Source: Steroidobacteraceae bacterium (GTDB lineage: Bacteria > Pseudomonadota > Gammaproteobacteria > Steroidobacterales > Steroidobacteraceae). Taken from it: a stretch of DNA of 32,744 nucleotides. Each line of letters begins with the position of its first letter. The stretch's first letter is position 1. Below the pieces are notes generated by a model. It was given only the letters and a program-made list of their open reading frames with translations, was not told the origin of the DNA and made no database searches. A program made the translations under genes and the position numbers. Below, piece after piece: positions 15,071 to 22,720 of this stretch. The stretch covers positions 1-32,744 of the forward strand of contig JAHCAM010000028.1 in the NCBI GenBank assembly GCA_019634895.1, given 5' to 3'.

Positions 15071-15999
15071 CGCTTCCGCGCAGCATCGGGCTGGTCGAAG
15101 TCGGGCCCAGGGACGGCCTCCAGAATGAATCGGCGACGGTGCCGGTTCCCGTCAAGGTCGAGTTCATCCGCCGCGCCGCCGCAGCCGGCCTCAGGCGCAT
15201 CGAGGTCGCGAGCTTCGTGAGCCCGCGCCGCGTCCCGCAGATGGCGGACGCCGAGGACGTGATGCGGGCGCTGCCGCGCCAGGCCGGCCTGCGCTATATC
15301 GGCCTCGTGCTGAACCGCGCAGGCTTCGATCGCGCCGCCGCCGCCGGCTGCGAGGAAATCGGCATGGTCGTGTTCACGACCGATGCCTTCAACGAGCGTA
15401 ACCAGGGCACCACGACCGACGGCGCGATCCGCGCCTGGCATGAAATCGCTGCGGCCGCCCGGACGGCGGGCATCAAGGCCCAGGTCACGATCTCGGCGGC
15501 CTTCGGCTGCCCCTTCGAGGGCGAGGTGGCGCCGGAGCGCGTGGTCGGGATCGCGCAGCAGGTCGCCGAGGCCGGACCCTTCGAAATCGCGGTCGCCGAC
15601 ACCATCGGCGTGGCCGTCCCCGGCCAGGTGAGCGAAGTCTTCGGCCGGGTCGCCGAGGCGCTCCCTGGAATGGCGCTGCGCGGTCACTTTCACAATACGC
15701 GCAATACCGGCCTTGCCAACGCCTACGCCGCGTTGCTGGCGGGCGCCGGCACGCTCGATGCGAGCCTGGGCGGCCTCGGCGGCTGCCCGTTTGCGCCGGC
15801 GGCGACCGGTAACATTCCGACCGAGGACCTCGTCTACATGCTCGGCCGAATGGGCATCGGGACCGGCGTGGACCTCGGCCGCGCGATCGAGGCGGCGCGC
15901 TACATCGAGCAGCAGGTCGGCCACCCGGTGCCCGGCATGCTGCTGAAAGCCGGGCCATTTCCCGGCGCCGCACGGCCGGCGGCGGCGAAGTCGGCCTGA
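15067..15999 (+). CDS. mvaB: Hydroxymethylglutaryl-CoA lyase
   Basis: Cleaves (S)-HMG-CoA to acetyl-CoA and acetoacetate, the last step of leucine breakdown. 310 residues, TIM barrel of the DRE-TIM family. Visible are EVGPRDGLQNE (11-21, with R15 and D16), ADTIGVAVPGQV (177-188), metal-ligand histidines in GHFHNTRNTG (H207, H209) and the signature GLGGCPFAPAATGN (236-249) with the catalytic cysteine C240. ATG 15067 overlaps the preceding stop (ATGA); an ATG at 15049 would add six residues and overlap more, and is less likely. No other leucine-catabolic gene is adjacent, although acyl-CoA dehydrogenases and ETF lie in the window. Its attachment to the end of an envelope gene pair is odd. Confidence 0.94.
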   Translation: MTLPRSIGLVEVGPRDGLQNESATVPVPVKVEFIRRAAAAGLRRIEVASFVSPRRVPQMADAEDVMRALPRQAGLRYIGLVLNRAGFDRAAAAGCEEIGMVVFTTDAFNERNQGTTTDGAIRAWHEIAAAARTAGIKAQVTISAAFGCPFEGEVAPERVVGIAQQVAEAGPFEIAVADTIGVAVPGQVSEVFGRVAEALPGMALRGHFHNTRNTGLANAYAALLAGAGTLDASLGGLGGCPFAPAATGNIPTEDLVYMLGRMGIGTGVDLGRAIEAARYIEQQVGHPVPGMLLKAGPFPGAARPAAAKSA

Positions 16000-16025
16000 A
16001 CCACCAAGCGACAGGGAGACGAAAC

Positions 16026-16511
16026 ATGACGATCCAGGCGGGCGACCGCATCCCGGACGGGAAGCTCAAGGTGATGGGCAAGGATGGCCCGGCGAACGTC
16101 GAGGCGAAGGAACTGCTCGGGCAGGGCCGCGTCGTGCTGTTCTCCGTGCCGGGCGCGTTCACGCCCACCTGCGACGCGAAGCACCTGCCCGGCTTCCTCG
16201 AAAGGGCAGGCGAGTTCCGCGGCAAGGGCGTCGCCAGGATCGTCTGCCTGGCGGTCAACGACGTGTTCGTGATGAATGCCTGGGGCAGGCACTCGGGCGT
16301 CGGCGATGCGATCGTGATGGCGGCCGACGGCAACGGCGACTACACGCGCGCGCTCGGCCTGGAGCTCGACGCCCGCGGGTTCGGCATGGGACTGCGCGGC
16401 CAGCGTTTCGCGCTCGTGATCGAGGACGGCGTCGTCAGGCAGGTGCGCGTGGAGGCGCCGGGCGAATTCAAGGTCTCCAGCGCCGAGCACGTTCTCGGCC
16501 AGCTCGCATGA
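16026..16511 (+). CDS. Peroxiredoxin, Prx5-like (thiol peroxidase)
   Basis: Cytoplasmic peroxiredoxin of 161 residues, the usual length of the Prx5 type. The peroxidatic cysteine C49 lies in VPGAFTPTCDAKHLPGF (41-57), with the conserved Pro-x3-Thr-x2-Cys pattern. VNDVFVMNAWG and GLRGQRFALVIEDG are typical of this subgroup. No other cysteine is placed as an obvious resolving residue apart from C74 in ARIVCLAV, so it may be a one-cysteine enzyme relying on glutathione or thioredoxin. AGGGAGACGAAAC precedes the ATG. The MAPEG gene start overlaps its stop (ATGA), suggesting joint use in detoxification of peroxides and lipophilic compounds (inference). Confidence 0.94.
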   Translation: MTIQAGDRIPDGKLKVMGKDGPANVEAKELLGQGRVVLFSVPGAFTPTCDAKHLPGFLERAGEFRGKGVARIVCLAVNDVFVMNAWGRHSGVGDAIVMAADGNGDYTRALGLELDARGFGMGLRGQRFALVIEDGVVRQVRVEAPGEFKVSSAEHVLGQLA

Positions 16512-16918
16512 GCATCGCGACGCCGTCGGTCTTCTACGCGGCGCTGTGCGGGCTGCTGCTGATCGCCCTGTCGGCGCAGGTGGTGCTGGCGCGCCGCCGC
16601 TATCGCGTGGGCCTGGGCGCCGGCAACGAGGCGGGCATGGAGCAGGCCATGCGCGTGCAGGCGAACTTCGCCGAGTACGTGCCGCTCGCCGTCGTGCTGC
16701 TGGTGCTGGCGGAGCTGTCGGGGCTGCCGGAAGCGGCGGTGCACGTCGCCGGCATTGCCCTGCTCGCGAGCCGCGTAATGCACGCCTGGGGGCTTTCGCA
16801 CAGCGCCGGGCGCAGCTTCGGCCGCTTCTATGGCACCGCGGGCACCTGGCTGGTGGTTCTCGGCCTGTCGCTGTGGCTGCTGTACGCGACTACAGCTGGC
16901 TCTCGATTTCAGGGATGA
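16508..16918 (+). CDS. MAPEG-family membrane protein
   Basis: 136 residues with about four hydrophobic helices. The pattern MEQAMRVQANFAEYVPLAVV, HAWGLSH and FGRFYGTAGTW is that of bacterial membrane-associated proteins of eicosanoid and glutathione metabolism, some of which are glutathione transferases or peroxidases. The substrate is unknown. It is translationally coupled to the peroxiredoxin gene by ATGA overlap, which supports a glutathione-linked detoxification role. Its last 29 bases overlap the 3' end of etfA on the opposite strand, so the two transcripts would be antisense at their ends; no terminator is visible there. Confidence 0.88.
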   Translation: MSIATPSVFYAALCGLLLIALSAQVVLARRRYRVGLGAGNEAGMEQAMRVQANFAEYVPLAVVLLVLAELSGLPEAAVHVAGIALLASRVMHAWGLSHSAGRSFGRFYGTAGTWLVVLGLSLWLLYATTAGSRFQG

Positions 16919-17828
16919 GGCTGAAAAGGTCGCCGACCAGCCCGTAGTCCGCGACTTCGAAGATCGGCGCCTCGGCATCCTTGTTGATCGCGACGATGGT
17001 GCGCGCGTCCTTGATGCCGGTGAGGTGCTGGATCGCGCCGCTGATGCCGATGGCGACGTAGAGCTCCGGCGCGATGATCTTGCCGGTCTGGCCCACCTGC
17101 AGCTCATTGGGGGCGTAGCCGGCGTCCACCGCCGCGCGCGAGGCGCCGACGGCCGCGCCGAGGCGGTCGGCAAGGCGCTGGATCAGCGCGAAATTCTCCT
17201 TGCTGCCGAGCGCCCGCCCGCCTGAGATCACGCGCGCCGCGGTCTGCAGGTCCGGCCGGTCGCTCTTCGCCGCCGACACCGATACGAACCGGGTGTGCGC
17301 GGGCAGGGGCGCATCCACCGTGACCGTTTCGACCGCCGCACTGCCGCCGCCACCGGCCCCCTGGAACGAGGCCGTGCGCACGGTGGCGACCAGCGTCCTG
17401 CCGGGGGCGGCCTCGACCGTCGCAATCGCGTTGCCGGCGTACACGGGCCGGCGGAAGCGAACTGCGGACTCGACGGCCATCACGTCGCTGACCTGGGGCG
17501 CGCCGAGCAGGGCCGCGACCCGCGGCATCAGGTCCTTGCCGAAGGTCGTGGAAGGGCCGAGCACATGGCTGAATCCGGCGGCGAGCTTCGCCACCTGCGG
17601 CGCCAGCACCGCGGCCAGCGCCGGTTCACTGGCAGGATTGCGCACCAGCAGCACGCGGGCGACGCCGTGGATCTCGGCGGCGGCTGCGGCGACCGCGGTG
17701 CCGTCGGTGGCCAGCACCGCGACGGTCACCTCCGCGTCCGGGATGGCCAGCGCGCAGCTCACGCATTTCGCCACCGAGGCATTCAGCCTGCCGCCGGCAT
17801 GCTCGGCGACGACGAGGATGCGGTTCAT
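16890..17828 (-). CDS. etfA: Electron transfer flavoprotein, alpha subunit
   Basis: 312 residues. The C-terminal FAD domain shows GRALGS (204-209), [17 protein letters not shown] (241-257), [14 protein letters not shown] (259-272) and the end [17 protein letters not shown]. The N-terminal half has the ETF fold start [10 protein letters not shown]. With EtfB it accepts electrons from acyl-CoA dehydrogenases and hands them to ETF:quinone oxidoreductase, not encoded in this window. The start is ATG 17828, sharing one base with the etfB stop (TGATG); the open frame extends further upstream only inside etfB. It probably serves the two acyl-CoA dehydrogenases at 619-2409 and 3976-5172, among others. 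Confidence 0.97.
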   Translation of the reverse strand: MNRILVVAEHAGGRLNASVAKCVSCALAIPDAEVTVAVLATDGTAVAAAAAEIHGVARVLLVRNPASEPALAAVLAPQVAKLAAGFSHVLGPSTTFGKDLMPRVAALLGAPQVSDVMAVESAVRFRRPVYAGNAIATVEAAPGRTLVATVRTASFQGAGGGGSAAVETVTVDAPLPAHTRFVSVSAAKSDRPDLQTAARVISGGRALGSKENFALIQRLADRLGAAVGASRAAVDAGYAPNELQVGQTGKIIAPELYVAIGISGAIQHLTGIKDARTIVAINKDAEAPIFEVADYGLVGDLFSLIPEIESQL

Positions 17829-18577
17829 CAGACCAGCCCCTTCTGCCGCAGCGCCGCGACCAGTTCGGCGGCGCTCTTGACCATCACGCCCTTCTGCCGC
17901 TGCGGCGGCGGCTCGTACTTCAGCACCTTCAGCATCGGCTCCGCCTCGACGCCGAGCGCCGCCAGGTCGGTCACGTCCAGTGGTTTCTTCTTGGCCTTCA
18001 TGATGTCGGGCAGCTTCACGTAGCGCGGCTCGTTGAGCCGCAGATCGGTCGTGATCACGGCCGGCAAATCGACCTCGATGGTCTCGAGACCCGCATCCAC
18101 CTCGCGGGTCACCTGCGCGCGTTCCCCCGCGATTTCGACCCTGGAAGCGAAGGTCGCTTGCGGGCGATCCCACAGCGCGGCCAGCATCTGGCCCACCTGG
18201 CTGCAATCGTCGTCGATGGCCTGCTTGCCCAGGATTACGAGCGCGGGTGTCTCGCGCTCGACCAGTTTGAGCAGGGCCCGCGCCACCGCCAGCGGCTCGA
18301 CCGGCTCGCCCGCCTTGACCAGGATCGCGCGATCCGCGCCCATGGCGAGCGCCGTGCGCAATTGCTGCTGCGCGTCGTCCGGGCCGAGGGCGACGGCGAG
18401 CACCTCGTCGGCGCCGCCGCGCTCGCGGATGCGCAGCGCCTCTTCGAGCGCGATCTCGTCGAACGGATTGATGCTCATCTTGACGCCGTCGGTGACTACG
18501 CCGCTGCCGTCCGGGCGCACGCGCACGCGCACGTTGTAGTCGATGACCCGCTTGATGCCGACCAAAATCCTGCGCAT
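17828..18577 (-). CDS. etfB: Electron transfer flavoprotein, beta subunit
   Basis: 249 residues, normal length. Visible are VGIKRVIDYNV, KMSINPFDEIALEEAL (33-48), the AMP-site region GKQAIDDDCSQVGQMLA (117-133) and the docking loop NEPRYVKLPDIMKAKKK (182-198), which is nearly the sequence of the human recognition loop with its key leucine (L189 here). This is the conventional group-I ETF that serves acyl-CoA dehydrogenases, not the bifurcating FixAB type. It is the first gene of etfBA; a candidate promoter lies at 18631-18659, and TGGAG stands before the start codon. Confidence 0.97.
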   Translation of the reverse strand: MRRILVGIKRVIDYNVRVRVRPDGSGVVTDGVKMSINPFDEIALEEALRIRERGGADEVLAVALGPDDAQQQLRTALAMGADRAILVKAGEPVEPLAVARALLKLVERETPALVILGKQAIDDDCSQVGQMLAALWDRPQATFASRVEIAGERAQVTREVDAGLETIEVDLPAVITTDLRLNEPRYVKLPDIMKAKKKPLDVTDLAALGVEAEPMLKVLKYEPPPQRQKGVMVKSAAELVAALRQKGLV

Positions 18578-18630
18578 CGCATCTCCAGAAGCCCGCGGCG
18601 CATCCTATCGGATGACGCGGCGTTTAGGCT

Positions 18631-18659
18631 AACATAGGCTGTCGAATCAAATAGTTGAA
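18631..18659 (-). promoter_or_regulatory. Candidate promoter of etfBA
   Basis: On the minus strand TTCAAC (18654-18659) and TATGTT (18631-18636) are 17 bases apart, in the only AT-rich part of the 338-bp gap and 54 bases before the etfB start. The -35 match is weak. Confidence 0.35.
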
Positions 18660-18780
18660 TTGGTCACTTCGAGTGAGTTCGCAGTCAGTGCGCGCCACGG
18701 CAAGCAAATGACTTGCGGCTCCGCTCCGGGAGGACTAGTTTGCCGCAACACGCGGACCGTATGCGCTACCAGGAAACCGT

Positions 18781-18853
18781 CCCGCCGCCAAACGAGAACC
18801 AAGAGGCGGGCAACGAGGGGAGCGTCCGCATGACGCAGGTTGCGCGCGGATGC
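18781..18853 (+). other. Structured leader or small-RNA candidate before the ABC transporter
   Basis: The gap 18578-18915 holds no gene I accept. CCCGCC (18781-18786) pairs with GGCGGG (18805-18810), and GCGTCCGC (18822-18829) with GCGGATGC (18846-18853, one G-U pair). These two hairpins lead straight into the terminator at 18862-18891. No known riboswitch or small-RNA consensus (TPP, cobalamin, SAM, 6S, 4.5S, tmRNA) was recognised, and no clear plus-strand promoter. Either an attenuator-type leader of the transporter operon or an independent short RNA. Confidence 0.4.
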
Positions 18854-18861
18854 CTGATCAG

Positions 18862-18891
18862 AGCGGCTTGGCGAAAGCCGCTTCTTTTTTT
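18862..18891 (+). terminator. Intrinsic terminator 25 bases before the permease start
   Basis: AGCGGCTT (18862-18869) and AAGCCGCT (18875-18882) form an 8-bp stem around GGCGA, followed by TC and seven T (18885-18891). This is the most canonical Rho-independent terminator in the window. No coding gene precedes it on this strand, so it must end a non-coding transcript or attenuate the operon that follows. Confidence 0.88.
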
Positions 18892-18915
18892 GCCGCCTGC
18901 TGCGGGCGGCTGAAC

Positions 18916-19848
18916 ATGCTGGCCTTCATTGCCCGGCGCCTGCTGGTCGCGATCCCGACCCTCGCAGTCGTGGTTGCGCTGTCGTTCGCGCTCACGCGCG
19001 CGGCACCCGGCGGCCCGTTCGACGAGGAGCAGGCCCTGCCGCCGGAGATCCGCGCCAACCTGGAGGCCGCCTACGGCCTCGACCAGCCCGCGCACCGGCA
19101 ATTCGTCCGCTACGTCGCCGGACTCCTGCGCGGCGATTTCGGCCCTTCGTTCCGGTTCCGGGATTTCACCGTGACCGAGTTGATCGCGGGCGGGCTGCCG
19201 GTCAGCCTCACGATCGGGCTCGCCGCGCTCACGCTGGCGCTCGCCGTCGGCATACCGCTGGGCGCCGGTGCCGCGCTCGCCCGCGGCCGGTTCCTCGACC
19301 GCCTGGTCATGGGCCTGGCGGTCGCGGGCATCTCGGTGCCGGTGTTCGTGATCGCGCCGTTCTTCGCGCTGGTGTTCGGCATCTGGCTGCGCTGGCTGCC
19401 CGTGGCCGGATGGGAACCAGGCCGGGCGACCGACCTGGTGCTGCCGGTCGCGACTCTCGCACTGCCCGTGATCGCCTACGTCGCGAGGCTGACGCGCGGC
19501 AGCCTGCTCGAGGTGCTGCGCGCGCCCTGGATCCGCGCCGCGCGCGCGCGCGGACTGCCGCAGCGCGCGGTCCTGCTGCGCCACGCGCTGCCGGCGGCGC
19601 TGCTGCCGGTCGTGAGCTACCTGGGGCCGGCGGCCGCCGCGGTCCTCGCCGGCTCGCTGGTGGTCGAGACGATCTTCGGCCTGCCTGGCATCGGCCGGCA
19701 CCTGGTGCAGGGCGCGCTCAACCGCGACTACACGCTGGTCATGGGCATGGTGATCGTCTACGCGGTGTTCATGATCCTGCTCAACCTGCTGGCCGACCTG
19801 GCCTACGCCTGGCTCGACCCGCGCATCCGCCACGGCAGGCGCGCATGA
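18916..19848 (+). CDS. Opp/Dpp-type ABC transporter permease (OppB-like)
   Basis: 310 residues, inner-membrane permease. The N-terminal signature MLAFIARRLLVAIPTLAVVV, the TRAAPGGPF loop, about six membrane helices and the EAA-type loop GLPQRAVLLRHALPAALLP identify the OppB half of peptide/nickel-type importers. ATG 18916 is chosen because the family starts here; the open frame upstream runs through the terminator hairpin and its T-run. No clear ribosome site is seen. The second permease gene overlaps it by four bases. Confidence 0.92.
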   Translation: MLAFIARRLLVAIPTLAVVVALSFALTRAAPGGPFDEEQALPPEIRANLEAAYGLDQPAHRQFVRYVAGLLRGDFGPSFRFRDFTVTELIAGGLPVSLTIGLAALTLALAVGIPLGAGAALARGRFLDRLVMGLAVAGISVPVFVIAPFFALVFGIWLRWLPVAGWEPGRATDLVLPVATLALPVIAYVARLTRGSLLEVLRAPWIRAARARGLPQRAVLLRHALPAALLPVVSYLGPAAAAVLAGSLVVETIFGLPGIGRHLVQGALNRDYTLVMGMVIVYAVFMILLNLLADLAYAWLDPRIRHGRRA

Positions 19849-20693
19849 CCGGCGGCCTCTGGCGGGATGCGCTGCGGCGGCTGGCGGCAGATCGCGCCGC
19901 CATCACCGGCCTGGTGGTGCTGGGGCTGCTCACGATGGCGGCGCTCGCGGGGCCGCTGCTGGTGGACTGGCGCCAGGACCAGATCGACTGGGAACACATG
20001 GCCGTGCCGCCATTCGCGGTGGAGGGTCACTGGCTCGGCACCGATCGCCTGGGGCGGGACCTGCTCGTGCGCACGCTGCATGGGCTGCGGGTGTCGCTCG
20101 CGATCGCGCTGGCAGCGACGCTGGTCGCGCTGGTGATCGGGGTGGCCTGGGGCGCGCTGGCGGGCTACCTGCGCGGCCGCACCGACGCGCTGATGATGCG
20201 GTTCGTGGACGTGCTCTACGCGCTGCCGCTGGTCTTCTTCGTGATCATCCTGACGGTCGTGTTCGGGCGCGGGCCGGTCACCCTGCTGGTCGCGATCGGC
20301 GCCTTCGGCTGGCTCACGATGGCGCGCATCGTGCGCGGCCAGGCGCTCAGCCTGCGCGAGCGCGAGTTTGTGGAGGCGGCCATCGTCGGCGGCGCCGGCA
20401 CGGCGCGGATCGTGGTGCGGCACATCGTGCCGAACCTGCTGGGACCCGTGATCGTCTACGCGACCCTGACCGTGCCGCAGGTGATCCTGGTCGAGAGTTT
20501 TCTCAGCTTCCTCGGCATCGGCATCCAGGAGCCGCTCGCGAGCCTGGGCAACCTCATCGCCGACGGCGCCAGGGAGATGGAAACGGCGCCGTGGATGCTC
20601 GCGGTGCCGGCGGGCTGCCTCGTGCTGCTCGTGTTCGCCTTCAACTTCCTGGGCGACGGCCTGCGCGACGCCCTCGACCCGCGGGACCGCTGA
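19845..20693 (+). CDS. Opp/Dpp-type ABC transporter permease (OppC-like)
   Basis: 282 residues: one N-terminal helix (ITGLVVLGLLTMAALAGPLL), the periplasmic segment with HWLGTDRLGRDLLVRTLHG typical of OppC/DppC, five further helices, the EAA-type loop AAIVGGAGTARIVVRHIVP, and the family end FNFLGDGLRDALDPRDR. Start ATG 19845 overlaps the OppB-like stop (ATGA); the open frame upstream lies inside that gene. With the first permease it forms the membrane channel. Substrate is likely peptide-like but not determined. Confidence 0.94.
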   Translation: MTGGLWRDALRRLAADRAAITGLVVLGLLTMAALAGPLLVDWRQDQIDWEHMAVPPFAVEGHWLGTDRLGRDLLVRTLHGLRVSLAIALAATLVALVIGVAWGALAGYLRGRTDALMMRFVDVLYALPLVFFVIILTVVFGRGPVTLLVAIGAFGWLTMARIVRGQALSLREREFVEAAIVGGAGTARIVVRHIVPNLLGPVIVYATLTVPQVILVESFLSFLGIGIQEPLASLGNLIADGAREMETAPWMLAVPAGCLVLLVFAFNFLGDGLRDALDPRDR

Positions 20694-21654
20694 TGGCATT
20701 GCTCGAGATCCGCAGGCTGGCAGTCGACTTCACCGGACCGCGGCGCGTGCGTGCCGTGGACGGCGTGGATCTCGACATCGGGCGCGAGGAATGCGTCGCG
20801 ATCGTCGGCGAGTCCGGGTCGGGCAAGAGCCAGCTGCTGCTCGCCTGCGTCGGCCTGCTGGCGGCGAACGGCCGGGCGCAGGGCTCGGTCCGCTTCGAGG
20901 GCCGCGAGCTCCTCGGCGCCGGCGACCCGGCTGCCGCCGTGCGCGGTGGCGGCATCGGCTTCGTGTTCCAGGACGCGGGCGGCAGCCTGACGCCGCACCT
21001 GCGGATCGGCGACCAGCTTGCGGAAGCCGCGGTCGCGGTTCGCGGCGCCAGCTGGCAGTCCGCGCGCGCCGACGCCGTGCGCATGCTCGAGCGGGTGCAG
21101 CTGCCGGCAGCCGCGCAGCAGTGCGCCCGCTATCCGCACGAGCTGTCGGGCGGGATGCGCCAGCGCGTCGCCATTGCGCTGGCGCTGATGCCGAGGCCGC
21201 AGCTGTTGTTCGCGGACGAGCCGACGACCGCGCTCGACGTGACCGTGCAGGCCGACGTCGTGGCGCTGCTGGCCGCGCTCTGTCGCGACCTCGGCATGGC
21301 GCTGGTGCTGGTGACCCACGACCTCGGCGTGGTGGCGTCGCTCGCCGCGCGCATCGCGGTGATGTACGCCGGCCGCATCGTCGAGCTCGCCGACGCGGAA
21401 CGCTTCCTGCGGCAGCCGCGCCATCCGTACGGCGCTGGGCTGCTGGCGTCGGTGCCGACGCTCGCGGCTGCGGCGGGGCCGATGGCGACCATCGCGGGCG
21501 CGCCGCCGGCGCCGGGGACGGCGTTCGCGGGCTGCAGATTCGAGCCGCGCTGCGGGCGCGCTGAGGCGCGCTGCCGCGTCGAAGATCCTGCGCTGGTCGC
21601 AGGGGACGGCGGCCTGGTTGCCTGTCACTTTCCGCTGGACGCCGGGCCGCAGCC

Positions 21655-21658
<4 letters not shown>
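20693..21658 (+). CDS. Opp/Dpp-type ABC transporter ATPase (OppD-like)
   Basis: 321 residues. Walker A GESGSGKS (39-46), Q-loop FVFQDAGGSLTP, signature LSGGMRQRVAIALAL, Walker B LLFADEPTTALDV and the H-loop in LVTHDLGVV are intact. The C-terminal oligopeptide/dipeptide extension has the cysteine pattern CRFEPRCGRAEARC followed by a further CHFP, seen in OppD/DppD proteins, where it binds an Fe-S cluster in some members. The ATG shares one base with the permease stop (TGATG). It pairs with the next ATPase as a heterodimer. Confidence 0.95.
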
Positions 21659-22653
<995 letters not shown>

Positions 22654-22720
22654 GCGGCAGGTTCATCCGTTGAGCCAGTCCTGCGGCTAGGCTTGGCGCA
22701 GGAGTGGAGGGGAGCGGCCA

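Noticed and set aside
18700..18891. Known structured RNAs (6S, 4.5S, tmRNA, TPP or cobalamin riboswitch)
   Set aside because: A short TGCCTGATC stretch recalls the TPP riboswitch end, but the other conserved boxes are absent; no other class matched.
18713..18913. A 66-codon open frame in the leader of the ABC transporter
   Set aside because: It runs through the terminator stem and T-run, has a low-complexity sequence and no clear ribosome site.
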